A DNA stretch of 64,000 nt, from the NCBI GenBank assembly GCA_918807975.1, contig OU964920.1:3112501-3176500 (forward strand), in the 5' to 3' direction. The notes beneath the pieces were generated by a model that saw nothing but the letters and a program-made list of their open reading frames with translations, searched no databases and was not told where the DNA came from. This DNA is from Aplidium turbinatum (Eukaryota; Chordata; Ascidiacea; Aplousobranchia; Polyclinidae). Below, piece after piece: positions 1 through 9,324 of the stretch. How positions within the stretch are numbered: the first letter of the stretch is position 1; every line of letters begins with the position of its first letter. Made by a program: the position numbers and the translations under genes.

Positions 1-1594
1 GATCATTAAAGTGATTTGCAATAGTTAATCTGTCAATGACTGTACTATCATTTATTTTAATGCCATGGTTAGTCTTAGACTGGGATTTACCTAATAGATT
101 GTTGATTGTTTGCCAAGTAGCTTTCATATTAAACTTTTGCTTTTCAAATTTAGATTTATAAAATTCCTTCTTTTTTTGTTGAACTGTATGGAAGTATAAG
201 TTTCTTGCAGAGGTGTAGTTCTTTTTGGAGTGAACAGTTTTATTTGCTATGTACTTTTTAAACAAACGCTCTTTTCTTCGTAATAGATGTAGTAGTTCTC
301 TATCAAACCAAGAATTATTCTTTTTTAAAGGTGTTTTTTGTAAAGGAAAATGCTTATTAAATTGACTAGTATATTCTCCTATGAATGACTCATAAGCTTC
401 ATCAGCATCAGTTTGATTTAAGCAACAAGTGATGTCCATATTTTCCAGAGCATTTGAGAAATTTTGTATGTTTGAGAGATTAAATGATCTGGTATATTGA
501 TGACATGTAACTGAGGGTTTTCCAATATTTGTACAATGCATAACTGGAAAGTGGTCTGAGATTGCATTAATTAGAATTCCACACCGACTTTCATTACCTG
601 TTTGCACATTGGACCATATTTGATCTAAGACTGTTGCACTGGTGTCAGTTATTCTAGTAGGTTTATTAATTAGTGGGTAAAAAGAATTTGAGAACATCAA
701 GTCTGTAAAATTGCCTACATTGATGTTTTCATAATCCAATAAATTATAATTAAAATCTCCCATTATGTAGCATTGTTTTGATGTACCTATGTTATTCATG
801 CACTCACTAAGCATATCAAGAAATTCCAAATTTGACTTAGCATCCAATGCAGGTGCTCGATAAATGCTACCACAGGTCACTTGTTTACCACCAACAAAAA
901 TATCAATAAAAATAGACTCAAATACTTTTTCTTTCATAATGGTTAGGTCATCACGCTTGGTATACATAATATCACTTTTTAAGTATATTCCTACTCCTCC
1001 ACCGCGACTGTTAATTCGAGCATTTGATATGAATGTATAGCCCGGTAGGTTTAAGTAAGGACCTTTTGAATTAGGCTGAACCCATGTTTCAACTACAGAA
1101 ATTAAATCAGGACTGATATTTATAGACATCAACAGGGCCTCAAGTTTGGTGAAATTTTTTACATTAACAATAGACCGAGCATTGATACATAATGAAGTGA
1201 AGACTGGCCCTAGTGAGCAGTCCATTTTTAGTTTATTGACAGTTGTTGAGTCTACATATGTTTCAGATATATTAGGCATAAAAAGGTCATCTATGTCATT
1301 GTTGCTTGTGTAAGATGTGCTAGCAAACATATCATTCAGATAGTCAGGCTTGAAGGTAAGATTTGATACACTGTGGCTTCCAACCAGTGTAGCTAATTCG
1401 GTGTTGGATAGATGGACAAAAGGGGGAATCCAGTCACTGCACAAGGTACATGTCCAATTTTGTGTGTCATGATAATTTGCACTTTTTTTACAACATTTAA
1501 CATGAACTTCAATGGGACAAGTTAAACATTTAATAAATTTTTGATTTTTTCTGATTGTTTTCATGCAATAGTTACATTTTGGTTTTAATAACAT
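1..1594 (-). CDS. LINE ORF2, N-terminal zinc finger plus APE-type endonuclease (partial at window edge)
   Basis: Reading from the ATG at 1594, the frame stays open for about 531 codons to the left edge. The first ~55 residues hold a PHD-like cysteine/histidine pattern (CNYC, CLTC, HVKCC, CTLC). The APE-type endonuclease follows, with recognisable motifs: VETWV, RGGGVGIYL, GDFN, a DQIW segment and SDHFPV. These carry the metal-binding and catalytic residues expected of the family, which nicks the target for target-primed reverse transcription. After the SDH motif comes the basic linker normally found before the reverse transcriptase, which would lie outside the window. No stops or frameshifts were found, so the product could be functional if the outside part is intact. 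Family assignment (CR1/Jockey group) is from domain order only. Confidence 0.88.
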   Translation of the reverse strand, partial: MLLKPKCNYCMKTIRKNQKFIKCLTCPIEVHVKCCKKSANYHDTQNWTCTLCSDWIPPFVHLSNTELATLVGSHSVSNLTFKPDYLNDMFASTSYTSNNDIDDLFMPNISETYVDSTTVNKLKMDCSLGPVFTSLCINARSIVNVKNFTKLEALLMSINISPDLISVVETWVQPNSKGPYLNLPGYTFISNARINSRGGGVGIYLKSDIMYTKRDDLTIMKEKVFESIFIDIFVGGKQVTCGSIYRAPALDAKSNLEFLDMLSECMNNIGTSKQCYIMGDFNYNLLDYENINVGNFTDLMFSNSFYPLINKPTRITDTSATVLDQIWSNVQTGNESRCGILINAISDHFPVMHCTNIGKPSVTCHQYTRSFNLSNIQNFSNALENMDITCCLNQTDADEAYESFIGEYTSQFNKHFPLQKTPLKKNNSWFDRELLHLLRRKERLFKKYIANKTVHSKKNYTSARNLYFHTVQQKKKEFYKSKFEKQKFNMKATWQTINNLLGKSQSKTNHGIKINDSTVIDRLTIANHFND

Positions 1595-1831
1595 GTATTA
1601 TTTAAACGTAGAATTGAAAAACAAAAAGGTATGTATAAAATAGGGTTGGTTGAAAGCTAAGCTAAGGATTAAGAGAATGGATAAAGTAAAAAGGTTCCTG
1701 AGTTTTTTTTTTTTTTTGTCATCGGTAATAATATATCATGTGAGATGGTTTGTTTAGCTTCAAAAGGATAAATGAAAACTGCATAATGTTACAGCCTAAC
1801 AAAATAAGTTAAGCAGTTAGGTTTAAAATTT

Positions 1832-2578
1832 TTATGCCTTATGGTTTAAAATTTTTGGAATATCTGAAAAATCATCTATCACTTGCCTTTTGTTATTCCA
1901 GAAGCACCACACTATTCCTTTGGATGTCCAGACGTCCTTGAAACCAAAAGCATCTCTCGCTTGACGAAGTAATGACAGACGTCGTTTGGTCAAGGACTCT
2001 GTAATCGATAGTTTAGGACCATCATCAGTTTTTAACTTGCTTTTTGAATAAAAAATTTCATCCCTTGTCATCCTTCTAACAAATTTAATAATTATTGGTT
2101 TGTTTAGTTTTTTAGATGGCAGGGGGTGGCATGCATCTATGTCACTCAAAGCAAGGCAGTTAGTTGGTTTAACTACTTGATTAATTTTATTTACCACATA
2201 TTTAGAGTAATCAACATTACTTCCCTTGTTTGGGCTGTCAGTACATCCATGAAGTATGAGGCAATTGCTTCGCCCATACTGCTCCAAGTCATCCAGCTTG
2301 CGCTCTGTTCTGTATACAGAGTGCTGGAGTTCCCAAACTTGTTCTTGCAGAGCATAAACTTGTTTTGATAGCTCCGTCAGCTCCGAGCGTTGGGCCTGCT
2401 GAAGTCCATCTGTAAAAGATGAAGACACAGCAGCAGCAGGGGGTGCAGCAGTGGTTTGGACATTATCATACTTTTTCTCATACCTTTTTTGACTTTCCAT
2501 AATCTCTGCCATTCCTTTCAGTATCTCATCCATCTTTGCCTTGTCCTCAGTAGTCATGTTGCAGTTCAAATATTTCAA
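1832..2578 (-). CDS. LINE ORF1 protein (coiled coil plus nucleic-acid-binding domain)
   Basis: 248-residue product starting at the ATG at 2578. Residues ~10-105 are heptad-rich with an alanine/proline patch and predict a coiled coil; the segment LDDLEQYGRSNCLILHG, followed by a basic/aromatic C-terminal half, resembles the RRM-like core of LINE ORF1 proteins (family knowledge). Such proteins form trimers or oligomers that bind LINE RNA and chaperone it. It lies directly upstream of ORF2 on the same strand. A slightly later ATG (MTTEDKAKM) is an alternative start. Open and uninterrupted, which supports a recent insertion. Confidence 0.82.
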   Translation of the reverse strand: MKYLNCNMTTEDKAKMDEILKGMAEIMESQKRYEKKYDNVQTTAAPPAAAVSSSFTDGLQQAQRSELTELSKQVYALQEQVWELQHSVYRTERKLDDLEQYGRSNCLILHGCTDSPNKGSNVDYSKYVVNKINQVVKPTNCLALSDIDACHPLPSKKLNKPIIIKFVRRMTRDEIFYSKSKLKTDDGPKLSITESLTKRRLSLLRQARDAFGFKDVWTSKGIVWCFWNNKRQVIDDFSDIPKILNHKA

Positions 2579-2879
2579 TATTTTCTTCTTTTTGAATTAT
2601 TTAATATGATATTATCAGTAAAAATACAGGAACCTATACAATGTCAGCTACTCCAGCATTCCCTGAAACTTATTCTATTGTACCAGTGGGTGAGCCTTGA
2701 GTGTAAAAAATTTAGAATTACTTCTTCATTCAAACAAAGAATTTATCTTGCAATGTTTGTTGAGAAAGTCCATTGTAGAAAGGCTATTTAGATTTCAAAT
2801 TAATCGTTTTACATTGTTAACTGAAAAGTTTATTTCGAATAAGAAAACGTCAAATGATGTTGAGCAAAGCAAGTTGTAA

Positions 2880-3015
2880 CAGACACAATTGAAGCTGGCC
2901 CTGGTACGGTACCAGTAGTAGGCCTACAAGTGTAAGCAACAGAACCAAAAGGAATGCAATTCGCCATTGTTGTTGCAGTTGTTTCGTGGACGTCACTATA
3001 ATAGGGGCATTGTAC
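2880..3015. other. Short unassigned segment between LINE and TIR unit
   Basis: No gene or repeat family recognised between the LINE 5' region and the inverted-repeat-bounded unit that begins at 3018. Confidence 0.4.
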
Positions 3016-3224
3016 TACCCGCACAGCAAACAATGTCGCCTGATGGTTGGCCAACGGTCGCGAACGTCGCGGTCGGCTTTTTGCCGCCAAACAACCATTT
3101 GCCAACTAACATTATTTCTTTAACTGAACAAAGAATCAGTAAAAAAGGGTACAACATGTTATAATTTGGTGATATAAACCACATAAAACATTTTTTTTAC
3201 CAAATATATATTGTGTAAAACTTG

Positions 3225-5570
3225 GTTGTGGACACAATGCTAAGACAATGGTGGGCCAACGTCGCATTTGTCGTCGTGGGCATTCAGTTGAAAACCAACC
3301 TCCAGCCACCGATTGTTTATTTTGATATTCCGGGTGAAATAATCTTACATAATGAAAAGTACCCATTACAATTCTGTGAATTGAAGCTTTTATAAATTTT
3401 TATTTCAACAAACGTCAATATCATAAATAGGTTGTTAACACAACGTTGAACCAACGAAGAACCAACGTCACGTACGTCACCGTGGGCATTCGGTTGTCAG
3501 CCAACCTTTTGAGAATAAATCTCAATTTTGGTGTTTCTGACAAACGAATTAAGAAATATGGCAAGTATGTATTATAATTCTGTGAAATGAAGAATTTTTA
3601 AAGTTTATTTCAACAAAAATTTAATATGACTAATATAGTTGTTGACGCGACGTTGTGCCAATGGTGGACCCCACAGCGCGTTCGTCGCCGTGGGCATTCG
3701 GTTATGAACCAACCTTTCTACAACAAATATCATTTTTCGTATTCACAACAAAATAATTCGAAGCATTGGCCAGTATATGTTACAATTTGACGAAATTAAA
3801 GTGAACAAAGGTTTATTCTAACAAAAACGCTATGTAAAAAATAGTTTGTTGAAGCGACGTTGAGCCAATGGTGGGCCCCACAGCGCGTTCGTCGCCTTGG
3901 GCATTCGGCCTTTCTACAACAAATATCATTTTTCGTATTCACAACAAAATAATTCGAAGCATTGGCCAGTATATGTTACAATTTGACAAAATTAAAGTGA
4001 ACAAAGGTTTATTCTAACAAAAACGCTATATAAAAAATAGTTTGTTGAAGCGACGTTGAGCCAATGGTGGGCCCCACAGCGCGTTCGTCGCCGTGGGCAT
4101 TCGGTTGTGAATCAACCTTTCTACAACAAATATCATTTTTCGTATTCACAACAAAATAATTCAAAGCATTGGCCAGTATATGTTACAATTTGACAAAATT
4201 AAAGTGAACAAAGGTTTATTCTAACAAAAACGCTATATAAAAAATAGTTTGTTGAAGCGACGTTGAGCCAATGGTGGGCCTCACAGCGCGTTCGTCGCCT
4301 TGGGCATTCGGTTGTGAACCAACCTTTCTACAACAAATATCATTTTTCGTATTCACAACAAAATAATTCAAAGCATTGGCCAGTATATGTTACAATTTGA
4401 CGAAATTAAAGTGCACAAAGGTTTATTCTAACAAAAACGCTGTATAAAAAATAGTTTGTTGAAGCGACGTTGAGCCAATGGTGGGCCCCACAGCGCGTTC
4501 GTCGCCGTGGGCATTCGGTTGTGAATCAACCTTTCTACAACAAATATCATTTTTCGTATTCACAACAAAATAATTCGAAGCATTGGCCAGTATATGTTAC
4601 AATTTGACAAAATTAAAGTGAACAAAGGTTTATTCTAACAAAAACGCTATATAAAAAATAGTTTGTTGAAGCGACGTTGAGCCAATGGTGGGCCCCACAG
4701 CGCGTTCGTCGCCGTGGGCATTCGGTTGTGAATCAACCTTTCTACAACAAATATCATTTTTCGTATTCACAACAAAATAATTCGAAGCATTGGCCAGTAT
4801 ATTTTACAATTTGACGAAATTAAAGTGAACAAAGGTTTATTCTAACAAAAACGCTATATAAAAAATAGTTTGTTGAAGCGACGTTGAGCCAATGGTGGGC
4901 CCCACAGCGCGTTCGTCGCCTTGGGCATTCGGTTGTGAACCAACCTTTCTACAACAAATATCATTTTTCGTATTCACAACAAAATAATTCGAAGCATTGG
5001 CCAGTATATGTTACAATTTGACAAAATTAAAGTGAACAAAGGTTTATTCTAACAAAAACGCTATATAAAAAATAGTTTGTTGAAGCGACGTTGAGCCAAT
5101 GGTGGGCCCCACAGCGCGTTCGTCGCCGTGGGCATTCGGTTGTGAATCAACCTTTCTACAACAAATATCATTTTTCGTATTCACAACAAAATAATTCGAA
5201 GCATTGGCCAGTATATTTTACAATTTGACGAAATTAAAGTGAACAAAGGTTTATTCTAACAAAAACGCTATATAAAAAATAGTTTGTTGAAGCGACGTTG
5301 AGCCAATGGTGGGCCCCACAGCGCGTTCGTCGCCGTGGGCATTCGGTTGTGAATCAACCTTTCTACAACAAATATCATTTTTCGTATTCACAACAAAATA
5401 ATTCAAAGCATTGGCCAGTATATTTTACAATTTGACGAAATTAAAGTGAACAAAGGTTTATTCTAACAAAAACGCTATATAAAAATAGTTTGTTGAAGCG
5501 ACGTTGAGCCAATGGTGGGCCCCACAGCGCGTTCGTCGTCGTGGGCATTCGGTTGTGAGCAAACCTTTTG
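3225..5570. repeat. Tandem satellite, 207-bp period, about 11 units
   Basis: The landmark GAAGCGACGTTGAGCC recurs at 3851, 4047, 4254, 4461, 4668, 4875, 5082, 5289 and 5495. Spacings are 196, 207, 207, 207, 207, 207, 207 and 206. Diverged units in register lie at about 3230, 3437 and 3644. The 196-bp unit lacks the GTTGTGAACCA segment. Each unit has a GC-rich CG-containing core of ~65 bp (GTGGGCCCCACAGCGCG, then CGTGGGCATTCGG) in an AT-rich body. Central units are almost identical and the left-edge units are strongly diverged, the usual picture of satellite homogenisation. Confidence 0.95.
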
Positions 5571-5579
5571 CCAAAAAAT

Positions 5580-8330
5580 CTTAATTTTATTTATTTATTT
5601 GCAATCAGACTCAAAGTCCATAGAATTCAAAATGCTTAGCCTATGCAATTAAATCAAATAGTTTTCAATTAGAGAAAACACAAGTCTCACGAAACAAAGT
5701 GTTACAATCACTCATACAAATAGCCTATATTAAAATGTTGCATGACCAAATGCTGCATAAATTTGATTAAAGAAATTCATCTTCTTTTGATAAACGTTTT
5801 TACAGCTTTTCAATAGTTTAAAAGTCAGTAAATCGGTTGGATATCGGAAATTTTTGGAAATGAAATATAAGCCGTCGCCAAAAATTCATATAAAAATAAT
5901 ATTTTGTTGAAAATATAACCAAGAAAACTCAAAATGCAAAAATTTTGTCTTGTTTGAGGATAAGGATTTTCATTAGCCTACATCTGCCGTATTTAACGTT
6001 TGACTAGAATTAACTACATCAAAATAAAATAATTTAATTTGGACCAAAAAAATGATTTCATCATGTTTTTACAATAACTGCAAATATCCCCCATAAAGTA
6101 GCCTACAAATGATCATATAAATGTTTGTGGTGGGCAAAAACTATTTCTCAACCATTCAGACTTTCGAGCGTTCAATACAAATTACTTCCTTTAGCCACAA
6201 AACTTGTTGTTCTCATCTCGTTTGCTTCGAATTTTCGAAGTATTTCGTTTCGACCTAAAAGTTTCTTTTGAAAAGCAAAGTCCAATTTTTTCACATTCAT
6301 CCAATGTTTGAAGATGTTGAATCAATGTAAAATGCCTGATTTTCTTCGCCAGTGATTTAACCCAAATAGAATTGTGGTTTAATTAAATCCAAAGTTTGAT
6401 TGAATTGAATTAAGTTTAACTACTAGATTCACCCGGACAACAGAGCAGAAATTGATTTTCATTGATTCAACGTTCACAGATGTTGATACAAAAGCATGCT
6501 TTGCTGGCTGGCAATAAACAGCTCTTTGTTAATTAGGTCATGCATTGGTGTTAATTAGGTCATCCTCTTCTTTTTTTATTTTTTTCCCATGCTGCCCCGC
6601 TTTTAAATTTATTCACAGTGAGTTGTGACGGCTTGAGGGCTTGTACGAATTACAAAGATAATATTGCGGTGCTTTGGTATGTCAGCAAGGTCCAACCAAT
6701 GAAATTGCGAAAGATTTTAAGCCTACAAGCTCCAGCCTCGAATAATATCATTAGTCGCCTGGAAAAGCATTGGTGAGTGTATAGCCTACTAGGTGCTGCA
6801 TATCGCTGTTTTTATTGTTGTTAGCATTTTTGATAAAGCATGAGATGGTTCAATCAGTTTAATGTAGTAGCCTACTATAATTAATTATAATGCAATACCG
6901 ATACATAATTATTCATAAATTTAAATTTTAGGACACACGTGGGTGTGTACTGTGCAGTGCATTGATTTTTGTGTTAGTTTTGATTATACTAAATAGCTTA
7001 TCTCCTGTTTTTTCAATGAAGTCAACTTTTTGTAGCAAGCTTGCGCGGTGCGTTTTTTGTAAGGATTCTGAAAGTAAGGAAAAGGTTCCAGATGCTTATT
7101 TAATAGATCAATGAAAAGTCAATTCAATACCATTACTTATTTCAAGTCAGTTTGTTTTAAATGGACACTGGTAAAGCAAAGTGTTTCCTCCTACATTGAT
7201 AAAAAAATCTAACCCTCAATAATTTGTTTATTTTTATGTCGCCAGTTGTGTGGCTCAGACCACTGTGTTGTATCGCAATTTTGCAATTTTGGTACGATCT
7301 AATTGATTAAAAGCAATTAGTTTTAACATAAAATCTAAAAAAACACTAAATTATTTGGTCAAGTTTTTGTTAGGTCATTAAGGTCATTTTCACATTTTAA
7401 AGTAAATTGTTTTGAATATTCAGGTCGATGAAAACTTGCTCTATTTGTGAGAAATAGGCTGATGATGATGGATGATGGTGATGCGGATGATGATGAGGCT
7501 ACATCAGATTTCGATAATCCTTTTTCACTCCAAGCACAAGCATGGTCAGCTTAAGCATTTACCCCTTTACCTTATGTTTCTTTTTCAACAAACTCTCAGT
7601 TTTTAATGAATAATAACTACAGACGAAAAATCATAATTTTGTATTTGTAATAGAAGTAATTCGCAAAATCTTTGAAGAAATGGTTTCAAAGTTTATTTGT
7701 AGCAGGATAATTCTCATTTTCTTTTTCCAGACTGTTGTAATCAATGTAATTCTGAGTTTATCCATGAGAGATACTTTCAGAGCTTTTTCTGTGTGATTAG
7801 TTCATTGTTTATGGGAAAAAGTTGCTTGTTAGAGTTAGTTACGTGGCTTCAGCAACCAACCTTTTCCACTAGACATATTGGTTTGGACCAGCTATTGGCA
7901 ATTTATCCCAATGACATTATTATTTTTAGATGGAGTACGAAGAACGCATAACTTGTCCACAGCAACAAATTGAAATATCCATGCCGCTATTTCAGACTGG
8001 CTGAAATACGCAAGAGATAGGGATTGAGAAGTTTGAGAAGAGGAAGACAGGAAATTTGATTTAATTTGCCTCATGCCCTTTTCTAGACCGCTGTTATATT
8101 TAGCATGTTTTTTTGTTTTTGCTGTGATGGTTAGAAATAAAAACAAACTTAACTGCCATCTGTCCTACTTTTTGCTTGTATAAGTGCCTTTTCTAGCAAT
8201 GTTGTACCGAGTGGAATGCTAGTATGGTAGGTGATAAGGTTTACTGCGAATTGAGGCCTCGATCCCACGTCTTCGTGGTCATCATTTTCAGCATAGATTA
8301 ACTCGAAAAAAGTGAGTTAACAACACGCCA
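5580..8330. other. Interior of the TIR unit, no clear gene
   Basis: AT-rich sequence between the two tandem arrays. I see no recognisable transposase motif. An acidic open stretch (ATG near 7462, DDGDADDDEATSDF) and a cysteine-containing open stretch (7731-7948) are the only coding-like parts. Their exon phases do not join directly. Confidence 0.4.
7731..7948 (+). other. Possible exon of an unrecognised gene inside the TIR unit
   Basis: An open stretch of ~72 codons follows a good acceptor (TCTTTTTCCAG at 7720-7730) and ends at TAA 7946-7948. The product begins CCNQCNSEFIHERYF and runs through a mixed hydrophobic segment to RWSTKNA. The paired cysteines suggest a small metal-binding motif, but I recognise no family. 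An acidic ORF just upstream ends in a different phase, so either another exon is needed or this is a chance frame. Confidence 0.2.
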
Positions 8331-8339
8331 TCATGTGGT

Positions 8340-9200
8340 CAAAGTTAAGAAACGTTTTCGGTTTGGTGAGCAAATGATGGCCAACGCTAGGCCCACGAGT
8401 AACCAAATTGTTTTCGCCACAGAGAGGATGATTGTAAATTGCGTCTTCCACGTCGACCCAACGAAAGCGTTTTGTCGTAGGTTGGCCAACAGTGCACTAA
8501 CGTTGGTTCTACGATTAAACAACTCTTTTTTGCCACAGTGAGGATAGTTGTAGGCTAAATTGCGTCGTGGATCCCACGTCGAACCAACGAAAGCGTTTGG
8601 TCGTCAGGTTGGCCAACAGTGCACCAAAGTTGGGTCTACGATTAGCCAAGCATTTTTTTTGCCACAGTGAGGATAGTTGTAAATTGCGTCATGGATTCCA
8701 CGTCGAACCGACGAAAGCGTTTGATCATAGGTGGCAAATGGTCGGGAAAGGATTGGCCAACAGTGCATCAACGTTGGGTCTACGATTAGCCAAGCCTTTT
8801 TTCGCCACAGTGAGGATAGTTGTAAATTGCGTCGTGGATTCCACGTCGAACCGACGAAAGCGTTTGGTCGTCAGGTTGGTCGCAGGTGGCAAATGGTCGG
8901 GAAAGGGTTGGCCAACAGTGCATCAACGTTGGGTCTACGATTAGCCAAGCCTTTTTTCGCCACAGTGAGGATAGTTGTAAATTGCGTCGTGGATCCCACG
9001 TCGAACCAACGAAAGCGTTTGGTCGCAGGTTGGTCGCAGGTGGCAAATGGTCGGGAAAGGGTTGGCCAACAGTGTGCCACCGGGGGATCGACGTTTAACC
9101 AACCGATTTTTGTGACTGACGATTCGCCCAAGGTGGCCCGCTGGCCAAATTTGTTACGCGCCAACGTCGGAAACCAACGGAGGGCCCACGGGACGTTTCC
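8340..9200. repeat. Second tandem repeat of the TIR unit, 116-155-bp period
   Basis: GCCACAGTGAGGATAG (or close variants) recurs at 8416, 8532, 8661, 8804 and 8959, spacings 116, 129, 143 and 155. The growth in length comes from an added GTGGCAAATGGTCGGGAA block in later units. Each unit carries CGTCGAACCAACGAAAGCG and TTGGCCAACAGTGC motifs. Long open frames across this array are by-products of the repeat and are not annotated as genes. Confidence 0.9.
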
Positions 9201-9324
9201 GATGGTCTAACGTTGGACCAACGACACGTTGTTGTGCGGGTAACAACAATCAACGTTTCGATTTCTTGATGAAACTGATTTGCTCCGTCGAAAAATATTC
9301 AGAATATCAGTGGTAATCCATTCT

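Larger units (their letters stand above)
1..2640 (-). mobile_element. Non-LTR retrotransposon (LINE, CR1/Jockey group), 5' part
   Basis: Minus-strand LINE containing ORF1 (1832-2578) and the N-terminal part of ORF2 (1594 to the window edge), separated by about 240 bp that hold an A-rich run on the coding strand (T-run near 1705-1720). Both frames are open, so the copy looks young. The 5' boundary is not defined; 2640 is approximate and I could not see a target duplication because the 3' end lies outside the window. Confidence 0.85.
3018..9240. mobile_element. 6.2-kb unit with short inverted termini, TA flanks and terminal satellite arrays
   Basis: The left end reads CCCGCACAGCAAACAA and the reverse complement of the right end reads CCCGCACAACAACGTGTCG. 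Both are flanked by TA (3016-3017 and 9241-9242). Just inside the termini both ends carry CCAACG-rich sequence that runs into tandem arrays (207-bp units on the left, 116-155-bp units on the right). The middle (about 5580-8330) is AT-rich, with no recognisable transposase. I infer a non-autonomous or decayed TIR transposon whose subterminal repeats expanded; an alternative is two separate elements with related ends. The TA flanks would suit a Tc1/mariner-like target, but the family is unknown. Confidence 0.5.

Noticed and set aside
3225-5570. CRISPR-like impression of a regular repeat array
   Set aside because: Units are 207 bp and identical throughout, with no variable spacers, in a eukaryotic setting; a satellite.
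7892-8146. 84-codon minus-strand frame
   Set aside because: Overlaps the more coding-like plus-strand frame and shows no family motif; likely chance.
8567-9210. Long open frames on both strands (up to 159 codons)
   Set aside because: They lie wholly within the 116-155-bp tandem repeat and repeat the same residues unit by unit; a by-product of GC-rich repeats without stops.
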